Of a stretch of 25,038 nt of DNA, positions 9,868-19,330 are shown piece after piece (the first letter of the stretch is position 1; every line of letters begins with the position of its first letter). A program made the translations under genes and the position numbers. Below the pieces are notes generated by a model that was not told the DNA's origin, ran no database searches, and saw only the letters and a program-made list of their open reading frames with translations. Origin of the DNA: Pinguiococcus pyrenoidosus (Eukaryota > Sar > Pinguiophyceae > Pinguiochrysidales > Pinguiochrysidaceae). The stretch lies in contig JAAMXY010001997.1 of the NCBI GenBank assembly GCA_019677205.1, positions 1-25,038 on the forward strand, read 5' to 3'.

Positions 9868-12103
9868 ATGTCACGGAATCTGTACCGTCGCTGGATCGGC
9901 TCGTTGACCACGCTGGAGTATCTGCAGCTGCGAGTGCGTCCTCACATACCCGTGAAGCAGCTGCTTTCCGCCGCAAATCTCACCGAAGGACGCTCCTTTA
10001 GGTCCAGGCAAAGCTGCAGGGAGAGACTCTGCTGATGCGAGAGCTTCGCGCCCTCCCAACCGTGCAGGTCCTTCGCGCCGGGCGCCTGCCGAAGGGCTGG
10101 CAACTGCTCTCAGAGGGCGAAAACACGTCCAGTCGCGGCCAGTTGCACATGAAAGCCGAGCGACTGCTCAAGGATGCCGCGCTGGCGCAGCCCAAGGAAG
10201 TGCAGGAGCTCATTCGCAACAGTCACGGGCGCTTCAACCCGCTCCTCCGCTTCGTAGAGCGCCAACTGGACGCTCTGCAGAGGGGCAAAAGCCACGAGGA
10301 AGCTTCCAAAGAGGCCTCCGAGCTCGAAACGCTCGAGAGACAAGAGCTTCGGGAGCAGCTAAGAGCCTACGCCAGCGAATTCGCGCGCAAGGAGAGCGAA
10401 GAGCCCGATGCCGTCCCCGTGTTTGTGCCTCGGCCGCAGCACAATGCCTTTCGGTACTTCCGCCTCGCCTGCATGGATGTGCCCTACGCGCGCTGGCCGC
10501 CGCGGGAGCAGGCATATCTGGACTACTGGATCTTCCGCCATGTGCTCCACATGGGCGAGAAGGAACTGATGTGGCTCATCTTGGACCCGGAGCTGCACCG
10601 AAGCCTCGAGGACCTCCGCACCACGATGTTCAAGAAAGCGCGGGCCTTCCCCGCCCATGTCCAAGGGGACAGCGAGGCCGAGGCGGCCTTTCTCCTGGCG
10701 CGAGCGCACTTGCTGCAGGACCCGGTGAAGGATCTTCTGGGCAACAACAAGGAGCTTCTAGAAGGCTACGTGGCTTTCCTCCAGATCTTTGACCTCATCG
10801 ACGCCGGCCGCCTCACCGATGCCAAGTACCGCGAGGTGACGGGCGCAGGCGACGACCAAGACGGTAGCAAGCCCCTGGACTTGGATGCGGCTGCTGCAGA
10901 AGGCTCCGACAAGAAGCAAGCAGGCGCTGCCGCATCACAAAAGCTCACCGAAGATCACTATCGGGACCTCGAAGACTGGGTTCGTTGCCTGCTAACAAAT
11001 CTTGCAAGCATCCCCGGGGGGGGGAGGCGCACGTTTTGCTTACTCGGATTTGGTCTGCTCCGTTCCGTTGTCCAGGTGGCCGATGATGTCATCGGATTCC
11101 AGAACAGCGAGTACCTGCTCGACGTCGAGTTTTACCAGCGTGTTGAAGACACAATCAACGCGCTCTTCCCAGCGCTCGACGACTACCTCGACGACGCTAC
11201 GCTTCAGAGTCGAGGTAGAAGCAGTCCGAAGCACATATCCTCCTCACTGCCCTCCTCTTTGAAAAGATTCTGTGGCGGCTGACCCTGGGAATCGTTGCCC
11301 TTCCAGGCCGCGGTGGGAATAGGCACCTGCTGGAGCCTGCTGCGCGGGAAGCCCTGAAGAACAATCCGAAGTCCTTGCGCTTGCAAGTGCAGCAGAAGAA
11401 CTACGGTCGCGAAGCGATGGCGAAGCTGAGTGCACTGCAGGGGGCCAATGGCGTCGAGGACGAGAGGCGGCCAGAAACGGACGTGGACGTGCTGCAGAAG
11501 GAGATGAAAAGGGTGCTGGGGGACAAGACGAGGGACACGCAGCGGCTCGAGGAACTGCGCCGCGACCTGCAGCAGCAAAGGGCGCTTCTTTGGGCGGCTC
11601 CTCGCTTCCGGGACGAGGTCCGCGCTATTCTGGAGGATCTGGAGCAGACCGGGACGATTCGTCAAACGACGCTGCATCAGCTCCGGTCCGGAAGAGTGCC
11701 CGTGCCGCGGGGCGGCGCGAGGGGGATCGCAAGACGCGCACAGGAGACGTACGAGAGGGAGGGCTACTCGCCAAGCAAGTCGGTCGATGAGGTGGATCTG
11801 CAGTCCGTCGAGGACGCGATATCCTACAACTTGAGCCTCTCGCGCTGGCTGGACAAGGTGGCAACGTCGCGGCTTGACTGGCGGACGCATGTTGAGAAGC
11901 CCGTCCAGCTCAAGGGCACGTGGAAGCCGTCTCGCAGCGGCGAACTCCCGCCGAACGTGCTGACCAAGAAGGGCAGAATCGTAGAGAAGCTAGTCGACCT
12001 TGGCGAGAACGTCGTGGATGATTTCGGCATCCCAAGTGGCATTGAGGTGCCCAAGCTGCGTCCGGACGTGCGACCACGGGGGACACCCAGAAAGAAGAAA
12101 TGA
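9868..12103 (+). CDS. Unrecognised large protein, possibly mitochondrial
   Basis: Best model: exons 9868-9933, 10002-10979, 11076-11214 and 11307-12103, giving 659 aa. The first intron could instead start at 9952 (GTGAAG). The second intron (10980-11075, GTTCGT...TCCAG, with a GCTAAC branch-like site) is 96 nt, stop-free and in frame, so it can be mistaken for exon. The third (11215-11306, GTAGAA...TCCAG) is required for the frame. I do not recognise the family. The N-terminus (SRNLYRRWIGSL) is basic and amphipathic, like a mitochondrial presequence. The middle is helix-rich with an aromatic block (AFRYFRLACMDVPYARWPP, then YLDYWIFRHVLHM), followed by a charged linker and coiled-coil-like stretches. 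The C-terminus is basic (RPRGTPRKKK). A structural part of an organellar complex is possible but unproven. It converges on the TMTC gene with 83 nt between stop codons. Confidence 0.7.
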
Positions 12104-12186
12104 ACGAAGGGGCCATGTTCTGTCCTGTGCCCTCGCTCTCTCATGCACTGTGCGCTTCTCCTTTGTCTCTTTCTCCATCCTCTGCG

Positions 12187-14786
12187 TCAATGCGAACGCA
12201 GCCGCTGGCGAAGATTCCGATAGTTCTGCTCGATTTGTGGCGTGGGGGATGGAAGCTGCAGCGTGAACGCCTCCTCATAGAGTATCAGAGCTCGTTCGAG
12301 ATCGCCCTTCTTCTCGGCGATGAAGCCCATATTGGCAATGATTTCTGGCGTATTTGGGCGCATGGCGTTTGCCCTCTGCGCCAGCTCTTCTGCCTTCTGG
12401 AGGTTGGCCTCGGACGGATGTTCAAGATACAGCATCGCCCTGTTAGCCAGAGCCTCCCAGGACGCTGGCTCGTATGCCATGGCCCTCTCAAAAGCGACGG
12501 ACGCTTCCGCGATGCGCCCCGCCTTCCTTAGGCCAAGACCAAGCATGTTGAAGGTGTTGTCCAGATTGCACTTCAGCGGCGACATGTCGTTGGTGGCCGC
12601 TGCTTTCTCGGCGAAGACTTGAGCCTCCGGTATCTGGTCAACCGCGAGGGCCAATAACGCGCGCATGTGAAACAGTGGTGCGAGCTGACCACAGTGCGGT
12701 TGTTGCATCGCAGCTTCGAAGGATCGGAGGCCGCTGTGAAGGCCCTTCGCTCGGTCGTGCGCGCTGGTCGTCGCTTCCATCGCGCTGAAGTACTCGACTT
12801 CCGTGAGCGTCAGCCAGTGCTCACAGTTGCTTCGTCGATAGCGAAGAAGCCGATGCAAGACGCGTCGGGCGCTTCGGTACTGCTTCCGGTGGTAGAGCGC
12901 CAAGCCGAGGTTCTCCTGCGCGGCGACGGTATCCGGATAGATGTCGAGCGATTTCTCCAGCATTTGCAGAGCGGTGTCGTCCGCATCGCGGAGGTGATAG
13001 TAGGCCACGTTCGTCAGCACCTTTACAGAGTTGGGGCACACCGTCAGCGCGTCCGAGAAGAGCGTCTCCTCTCGGCGCCAGATGTGGCTTCGCCAGAGGC
13101 TTGCGCCGGCGAGGAACAGCAGCGCGATCACGTTGAACGTGACGGCAACCCGAGGTGCGATCCGTTCACGCACACTTCCAACAGCTTCCGCTGTCCTACG
13201 AACCAAAACATGTCTGTCGTCGTCGTCATCGTCGTCGTTGTCGTCGTCGTCGTCGTCTTTGCTGTTGCGTCTCTTCCGGATTTTCCTCATGTTGGTTTTC
13301 GAATCAGCTGGCTCGTCAGGTCGGACAGGAGGCTCATGCCACGGATCTAAGAGGATGCGAAGATTTCCCGATACACTGGCGCTTCTCTTGCTGATGACTC
13401 TGGTGAGCGTCAGCGCCACCAGGGCCGTCATGGCCGCGACGGGCATGTACAGCAGGCGCTCCCCCAACACGACGCCCACGGGGAAGAAGATCTGAGACGC
13501 CGGCAGCCATGGGATGATGGTCAGGCTCAAGAGCCACAGCAGGCCGGGGTTCTTCCCCACGAGGCCGCCCAGGACGCCAAACAGCACAAAGGCGTAGGCG
13601 GAGGCAGGCAGTACCAACCTCACGTCGCGGAAGCTCGTGACGTGCGGAATGCAGTTGAAGCCGTAGTCGAAGCTCTGCCTCATTGGAAACAGCATCTTGT
13701 AGAGGTACAGGGCGTGCATGAGCGCGTAGGACAGCAGCCGCTCTTGGTGGTCGGGGGCCAGAGAGATGTCATTCTCCAGCATCGTCCACGGATACAGCAG
13801 GTTGTTCCCATGCATCCGCACGTGAATCATGATGTAAAGCACGACGCCCACGCATGCCACCGCGATGCGGAGGACGCAGCCCCAGCGCCCCATCTCCAGC
13901 ACGGACATGGTCCAGAAGCGCAGCGCGGACAGGCGGCCTTTCCTCTCCAGCTTCCGCCCCGACCTCTCGGCGAATCTGGCGCAGCTCAAGATACCCTCAT
14001 ACAGCACGTACAGCCCGAGCACGGTGATGCCATGCTCTTTGCTCAGCGCCGCCGCCATCGCCAGAAGAATGGCCAGGATGAATTGCACCGTCAGCCTCGT
14101 TCTGGACAGCTTCTTCTGCGAGGTGTCTGGGTACACCAGGAGGCCCAGCCAGGAGAAAGCGGCCGCGAGGAGGTCCGCTCTGCCCACGACGCTCGCGACG
14201 GACTCGGTGGTGATGGGATGCGCTGCGAACAGCAGCACTGCTGCCGTCGCCGTGAGCAGGTCGCAGCGCCACTTGGACCGCAGCAAGACACCCCACAGCG
14301 CCGCATTGAGGCCATGGAGGACCAGGTTGGTCGCCTTGAAGCCTGGCGCCCAGTGTTGCCCGTGGATCTCGCTGTTCAGGCGGAAGCTCAGCACCGTGAG
14401 AGGTCGGTAGCTCTTGTGGCTGCGCTCCAGCGTCATGTTCTGCCCCCAGAAGTCGTGGCGAAGCAGGTCCATCAGGGCGGAGCCGTTCCGATGCGCATCT
14501 CGATTGTTCACCTGTGGAGAGAGCGAGAGCGGGAGAGAGTTTCGGCGATGTCAGTGCAAAGCTCAAGACGCTTGAGCCTTTATTGCAAGACAGTGGCGTT
14601 CTCACTACGATTCTTGCGATTCTTGCGATTCTTGAGATTCTTGAGAAGGTTTTAGATACTTACGATGCCTGCGCGGTCGTCCCAGGTGAAGCTGCCATCC
14701 AGGCCGTTGAGGCGGAGAGACACCGCCAGCACGAACGCCAAGAGGCACAAGGAGCCAACTTGTCGGACAGCCTCGGGGATCTTCAT
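12187..14786 (-). CDS. TMTC-type protein O-mannosyltransferase with TPR repeats
   Basis: Two exons, 14786-14664 and 14511-12187, around a 152-nt intron (GTAAGT...CACAG), giving 815 aa. The splice joins FTWDDRAGI to VNNRDAHRNG, which rebuilds the conserved acidic loop after the first membrane helix; LLRHDFWG follows. Multiple membrane helices occupy about residues 10-370, with TMTC hallmarks such as AAHPITTESVASVVGRADLL, ALSKEHGITVLG and FFPVGVVLGERLLYMP. After another helix (about 480-500) come several TPRs, up to the stop. Known TMTC enzymes transfer mannose from dolichol-phosphate mannose to Ser/Thr in the ER, so the same is inferred here. A Lys/Arg then poly-Asp tract (around 440-460) sits between the membrane part and the TPRs. 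The frame stays open upstream of 14786, so a longer N-terminus is possible, but this ATG lies immediately before the first membrane helix. Confidence 0.88.
13216..13257. repeat. Imperfect GTC trinucleotide repeat inside the TMTC gene
   Basis: About 14 units of GTC with single-base variants on the plus strand. They encode the poly-Asp tract of the TMTC protein on the minus strand. The tract lies between the membrane portion and the TPR domain and is likely variable in length. Confidence 0.85.
14609..14644. repeat. Four tandem 9-bp units in the TMTC intron
   Basis: Four consecutive copies of GATTCTTGC or GATTCTTGA fill 14609-14644, inside the intron 14512-14663 and close to its donor site. This is simple minisatellite-like DNA with no evident function. 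Confidence 0.85.
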
Positions 14787-15337
14787 TGCTGGTTGCTTTC
14801 CACCTCCTCTTCCCCCAGGCCCCTTTTCTGTCTGTTTTTTCCTTCTCTCTTTCAGGCGGTTCTCAATGTCCTGGGCATGGTGGAAGTGCTGCGGCAGAGA
14901 TCCGCGAGGATCCTGACGAGGAGAGGAGATTCGCTCTCCAGAGTCTCCATCTCGGCCGAAGATTCTTCTCGCTCTCCCGACGGAGGCCTCTCCGCCTTGC
15001 CAAGAAGCTTTCCTCCTCTGGCCCTGCCTCTGCCCCAGTCGGCTTCCGAGAGCCGCAACGACCAGGGGGAGAGGGCGAAGTTGGGTAAAGACGCGGAAGA
15101 GGCGCAGAAAAGGGCCCTGGGATTCGAATTTTCCTCTCTTTCGGGAGGGGCGTTGTGACAGATGGAAGGATTCGTCCGGGGCCTCCAAGTCGGGCGGACC
15201 AGCAAAAGCCGGACTAGCAAATCCGGACCGGCAAGAATGAAAGCGGACCAACGGAACGGAGACGGAAGGAAGTGGAAGCCGGGGACTCACTCGCTGGAAA
15301 CCAAACTGAAACGCGGTCTTTCACTTGATAGCCGAGC

Positions 15338-15804
15338 GACGGCTGGCTCCTGCCTGTAGAGGAGAGCGAGGCAGCCAGGAGGAGCAGGCGCGAGGGCCGC
15401 GTCGGCAGCTTTCGCTCGGCCGTGCGTAGCTGGTGCCTAGAGCGACTCCGCGTCCCGAGCTGCCTGGCCAAAGCCTCAAACCTGGAGGTGCTAACCGAGG
15501 AGTAGTACGAGGACCTAGCTACAGCTCGACGGCAAGCCCACCATAACCTCCGCCATCGAAACCCTTGAGCACCTGTCAGCTCAACAAATGAATCAGCTCC
15601 TCGCGGGTCAGAATGACGCGCAAAGTCCCGGAGGCCTTTTTAGCTAAGGGCGAAGATTCTCAAGTGGGCACGGCGAGACGCACCACGTTCGATACGCTGA
15701 CGCCTACAGCGTGCTTAAGGTCACGCACCGAGCCTCCACCGACTGTGGATCAGGTGTAGACCTTCTTCAAGAACAAGGATCAGGTCGAACAGCACAGTGG
15801 CTGA
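15338..15804 (+). pseudogene. Decayed coding remnant, family unknown
   Basis: Protein-like sequence runs across three frames of the plus strand. The first block (from 15338) ends with LAKASNLEVLTEE before a TAG at 15503-15505, and the same frame goes on with YEDLAT. One base later (about 15524) the frame shifts to LDGKPTITSAIETLEHLSA and on to a TAA at 15645-15647. A further shift gives AKGEDSQVGTARRTTFD, then a TAG at 15757-15759 and TFFKNKDQVEQ. Each block has helix-like amphipathic composition and they are collinear, which suggests one broken gene rather than chance. I do not recognise the family. It could be a dead cellular gene or a retroelement gag-like remnant. No terminal repeats or second domain were seen. 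Confidence 0.4.
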
Positions 15805-15840
15805 AGGTACGACTCGCTAGGAAGATTCGTTTCTCGTCGT

Positions 15841-15867
15841 CGATTCGATTCGATTCGATTCGATTCG
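15841..15867. repeat. CGATT pentanucleotide microsatellite
   Basis: Five perfect CGATT units plus a partial unit follow a CGT-rich lead-in. The repeat lies in the gene-poor gap between the TMTC and CRAL-TRIO genes. Confidence 0.9.
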
Positions 15868-16918
15868 TGTTGTCTTCGATGAGTACAGTAGCTAAATGAG
15901 ACGAAGTCAAGTCAACAACTAGCTAGCTACTGCTGTGACGGCGCCGAAACGGCCGCGTTTGTGGCTGGGCCGGTGTCCACGTGGACGCGATCTGGGGTTT
16001 CCGGGCCCTGACAGGAGCTTGCGCCTGGGATCAGTTCGATGTTGAGCCGTGGTTGAGCTTCGAGGAGCTTTTTGAACCTTTGATGTGCAGCTATGTCACT
16101 CCCGTCGGTGGGCCGCGCTCAAATGCTACTGGCGCGTGGGCCATCAACGGGTGGGCGGCTATCAACTATTCCGCTGAAGCGGCCATGCGTCATCCGTCCA
16201 CCTCAGGCCACTCCGAAACCGTTGCGGTGCGTCATCCTCGAAACGGGTGGCTGGGAGCGGCCCGGTGCGCGACGGTTTCATTGGAAGGGCTCCCGAAATA
16301 TGGAACAGCTGGATCAATCAAGTTCAAGTTCTCCTTGCCGTGCGGCTGTTCAATGTGAAGATTGGTTTGGAAATCCGCCGTTCCAGTGGAATCGCTCTGA
16401 TTGATTGGATTGAAGAGGGAATCCCCGGTTGAGGTACAAGGAGAGCGCCAATCCCATCCTCGGTAACTTGATTTTGGATTTGGCTCGGCGAATCGAGCGC
16501 CGTTAGCTTTCGCCAGGTTTGCCGCCGCTATTGCAGTTCAAATGCCAAGAGTCTTTTCAAAAGTCAGCTGACATACCGGTCAAACGCACTTCCCGAAGGG
16601 TTTCTCAGCTCTCGGCGCCCCTCCCGCCATCGCCCTTTGCGCTTCAAGTCGGCAGCGCCTCGCCCCTGGAAGGTCGTCGACGCCCGAGTGCCACCTCCTG
16701 ATCCGCGAGAGGCCAGGCGCGCGCGCGAGAGGCGGCTCACCTTGGTGCTTTGGCACAGCGCGCAGACTTCGGTCGGCGACGGCGCCGAAAACTTCAAAAG
16801 TCCGTTTTGCGCCGCAAGCGTGGATGAGCAGCTGGTCATCGCTCGCTGAAGGACACGCCGCGTAACGCGAGGATTCTCATCGACTGAACGAGGCCCGTGG
16901 TGGGCAGCGTCGCGACCC
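15868..16918. other. Gene-poor region upstream of the CRAL-TRIO gene
   Basis: About 1.05 kb with only short open frames. The longest plus-strand one (15981-16358) lacks an ATG at its first codon and any recognisable motif. The part nearest 16918 presumably holds the CRAL-TRIO promoter and 5' leader. No transposon ends, RNA gene or long repeat was seen. Confidence 0.45.
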
Positions 16919-18715
16919 ATGGCTCACTGGAACGCGCACAAGCTTCGGTTCATCGCGCTGCTGTATCTTTTGTTGCCGCTGTTGTCGTCCAATGCCTTCC
17001 TGTTTCGTAACAAGCCGTCCATTCGGCCACTCCGCGCCATCCTGCGCAGCAAGACGGCCTCGTTGGGGCCCAAGGTCGCCGTCCACGCGCCCAAGGTGCC
17101 GCCGCCGATCGTGCAGAAGAAGACCGAACTCTACGCCGACACCGCGCTGTCCAAGGTCTTTGGGGGCCTGTGGCTCTTCTTCAAGGACGTGAGCAGCTAC
17201 ATCCAAGATGCCTTCGACGCCATCTTGATGCCAGCGACGCCACCGAAGGCCTCGGAGGCCCCACAGAAGCCCAAGCAGAAGAAGCGGACCCGCAAGTGGA
17301 AGAACCTGCTCTTCTTCTGGCGACGAAATCGGGCGCAGCCCAAGCAGACCAGCGCCACCGTCGACGTGGATGCACCAGAACCCCCCCGCGTCGTGGCCCC
17401 AACGACGTATGTGGACTGGACGGACGTCGTGCGCAATCGCCTCCGCGCAGGCATCCTTGAGACGGCCTACGCCGTTGAGGGCATCAAGAGGAATCTCCAG
17501 CTCTTCACCGAGCAGTGGGCCAAGTTCGTGCACGTAATCGACCTCGAGGCCAACTACTACTTCGAGTTCAAGGTCACGCGCCAGACGGAGGAGATCCAGA
17601 GAGTGTCCACCGCCGCGCTCCGGGCCATGCAAGGCTCCGTCGGCCACTCCAAAGAGGTCGCGAGCTCGGCGGTCATGTTCGCCCAGTCCGTCCTCGCACC
17701 ACCGATGTGCAGCATCATGGACGTGCACGAGGCAGCGGCGGCGTCCATCCGCGAGCAGATCGAGACGTGCCACAAGGCCGATCAGCGCTCCGCCACGCTC
17801 ATGCCCGTTCCACTCGACGAACCGATGGTGGAGCGGACTCCGGTGCAAACCCCGGCACTAGTCGAGGAGGAGCTGGAGGTGGAGCTGGAGGTGGAGGCTG
17901 CCCCCTGCGCCAAGCCGCAGGACCGCCCGAAGGCGTACACGCCGTCCTGCTGGTCGGAGGCGGACAAGCGGCGGATTTCCGCCGTGCGAGCGCAGCTCGA
18001 GGTCCAGGACAAGGAATCCCACGAGCTCCGCGACGAGGAGATCATGCGCTTCCTGGAGTCGGAGAAGGATGTCGCAGCGGCCGTGAACAAGCTGCACTAC
18101 GCTATATCGCATAAAGAGATGGTGCTGCCGGATGCAGACCTCTTGCACCCCGGCGACGAGAAGTGCTCGCAGCTCTTCTGGCTCGCCGGTGGCTCCGCGC
18201 GATCTAGCAAGGACTGTCCCGTCCTCGTCCTGCGCACCCATGGCGACCTGGACTGCGAGCTTGACAGCCAGGGCACCAGTGGTGCGGACCGGGACGCTGC
18301 TCTTCAAACGTGTGTGTTCCAGCGCTTGGAATGGGGTCGGCGGCACTTAAACGTGGGCATCGACCATCCCGTCGTGCTGCTCATCGACACGTCGCCGGCG
18401 CCGACCACGTGCGCGCCGTCCCAGTCCAGCGGCGGCTCGGTGTCTTCCCTGCTCAAGCTTCTTCCCCTCTTGCCAGTGCATCTCCCTGGCGTTGTTGATG
18501 AGGCCCTGGTCGGTCCAGTCGGGCGCTGGACGGAGATGGCGTGGGGCGGCGTGCGCCGCACCATGGACAAGGATCTGCAGGGTCGCGTCAAGCTGGTGAC
18601 GGAGGAGACGCTTGGGGCCAAGATGTTGGAGACGCTCGAGCCCGCCCGGCCATACATCCCCGAGAGACTCGGCGGAGAGCTCGAGTCGCCCTTCTTTGGC
18701 GGCTGGCAGATTTGA
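16919..18715 (+). CDS. CRAL-TRIO (Sec14-like) lipid-binding protein with plastid-type presequence
   Basis: One exon, 598 aa, ATG at 16919 in good context (CCCATGG). Residues 9-26 form a hydrophobic signal peptide ending in SSNAF, with Phe27 directly followed by a basic, Ser-containing stretch (RNKPSIRPLRAILRSK). This matches the signal-plus-transit layout of secondary red plastids, where an aromatic residue sits at the cleavage site. Residues about 70-320 are not recognised and contain a Lys/Arg patch (KPKQKKRTRKWK). Residues about 347-400 resemble the CRAL-TRIO N-terminal helices (MRFLESEKDVAAAVNKL), and about 410-595 resemble the Sec14 lobe, ending in YIPERLGGELESPFFGG. Sec14-type domains bind and exchange phosphoinositides or other hydrophobic molecules. 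A plastid lipid-transfer role is inferred. The main uncertainty is the weak conservation in the middle of the Sec14 lobe. Confidence 0.75.
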   Translation: MAHWNAHKLRFIALLYLLLPLLSSNAFLFRNKPSIRPLRAILRSKTASLGPKVAVHAPKVPPPIVQKKTELYADTALSKVFGGLWLFFKDVSSYIQDAFDAILMPATPPKASEAPQKPKQKKRTRKWKNLLFFWRRNRAQPKQTSATVDVDAPEPPRVVAPTTYVDWTDVVRNRLRAGILETAYAVEGIKRNLQLFTEQWAKFVHVIDLEANYYFEFKVTRQTEEIQRVSTAALRAMQGSVGHSKEVASSAVMFAQSVLAPPMCSIMDVHEAAAASIREQIETCHKADQRSATLMPVPLDEPMVERTPVQTPALVEEELEVELEVEAAPCAKPQDRPKAYTPSCWSEADKRRISAVRAQLEVQDKESHELRDEEIMRFLESEKDVAAAVNKLHYAISHKEMVLPDADLLHPGDEKCSQLFWLAGGSARSSKDCPVLVLRTHGDLDCELDSQGTSGADRDAALQTCVFQRLEWGRRHLNVGIDHPVVLLIDTSPAPTTCAPSQSSGGSVSSLLKLLPLLPVHLPGVVDEALVGPVGRWTEMAWGGVRRTMDKDLQGRVKLVTEETLGAKMLETLEPARPYIPERLGGELESPFFGGWQI

Positions 18716-19330
18716 TGTCAATACAAGGATTGTACATCCACCTTCGAGGCGGGATCACCTCGGCGCTGGCGGGCATGCGCCTCAGCGTGGACGAGGGGTG
18801 CAGGCCATGTGCGAACCAAAACAACTTTATCGCTAGGAGAAATGCACTCATGAAGAGTGCATGTTGATTTGAAGAATTTAGACAGTCAGAAGAACCCAGC
18901 CAGGGCGCGGGTAGTAGGTGTAACGGTGTGGAGACCCTTTCTTGCGAGCACGCTGTGGGTAGAGTCCTGGAAAGGACCATGAGGCGTGAGAAAAAAAGAT
19001 CAAAAGAGCCCTGAAACGGAACGACGGCGATAGATGTGCTTGCGGAGGTTCCGCGCACTCCCGAAAGATCATACAAGCACAGGACAGCACGACACGTCGC
19101 CAGGCACGATGCAAGAGTAGGAGGGTGTTTAGTTTTCATTGCCGACGATGTGTTTTTTTTTGGCGGACCCTGTTTCAACAGTTTGCTGCACAAAATGCAT
19201 AAACAGCGCCAGACGGCCCTGTTGGTGATTGGGAAGTCGTGTAGCTAGCTACCTCAAAAAAAGGAGCCTTCTCTTTTCTTTCAGATCCTTGCTTGATCTC
19301 TTCCCCCCCTCCCAACACCTGAAGCACACG
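18716..19330. other. Convergent 3' intergenic region
   Basis: About 615 nt lie between the stops of the CRAL-TRIO gene (plus) and the dioxygenase gene (minus). It holds a T homopolymer near 19150-19160 and otherwise unremarkable sequence. It presumably contains both 3' untranslated regions. No poly(A) signal of a form I could assign was found. Confidence 0.5.

Noticed and set aside
12667-13350. Plus-strand open frame of about 227 codons
   Set aside because: Antisense shadow of the TMTC TPR region; its Val-rich run is just the complement of the poly-Asp codons.
13642-14655. Long plus-strand open frame (about 337 codons) over the TMTC gene
   Set aside because: It is antisense to well-conserved TMTC coding sequence, has His/Gln-rich shadow composition and no motif, and arises from the codon bias of the opposite strand.
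14652-15290. Upstream continuation of the TMTC first exon as coding
   Set aside because: The frame is open, but the sequence is Arg/Ser/Pro-rich low complexity, and an ATG at 14786 lies directly before the expected first membrane helix.
15981-16358. Plus-strand frame of 125 codons in the gene-poor region
   Set aside because: It begins at GTG, no ATG-led version has family features, and no splice-linked neighbour was found. It could be a remnant but cannot be supported.
16877-17848. Minus-strand open frame of about 323 codons
   Set aside because: Antisense to the CRAL-TRIO gene start; composition is typical of a GC-rich shadow and it lacks a recognisable domain.
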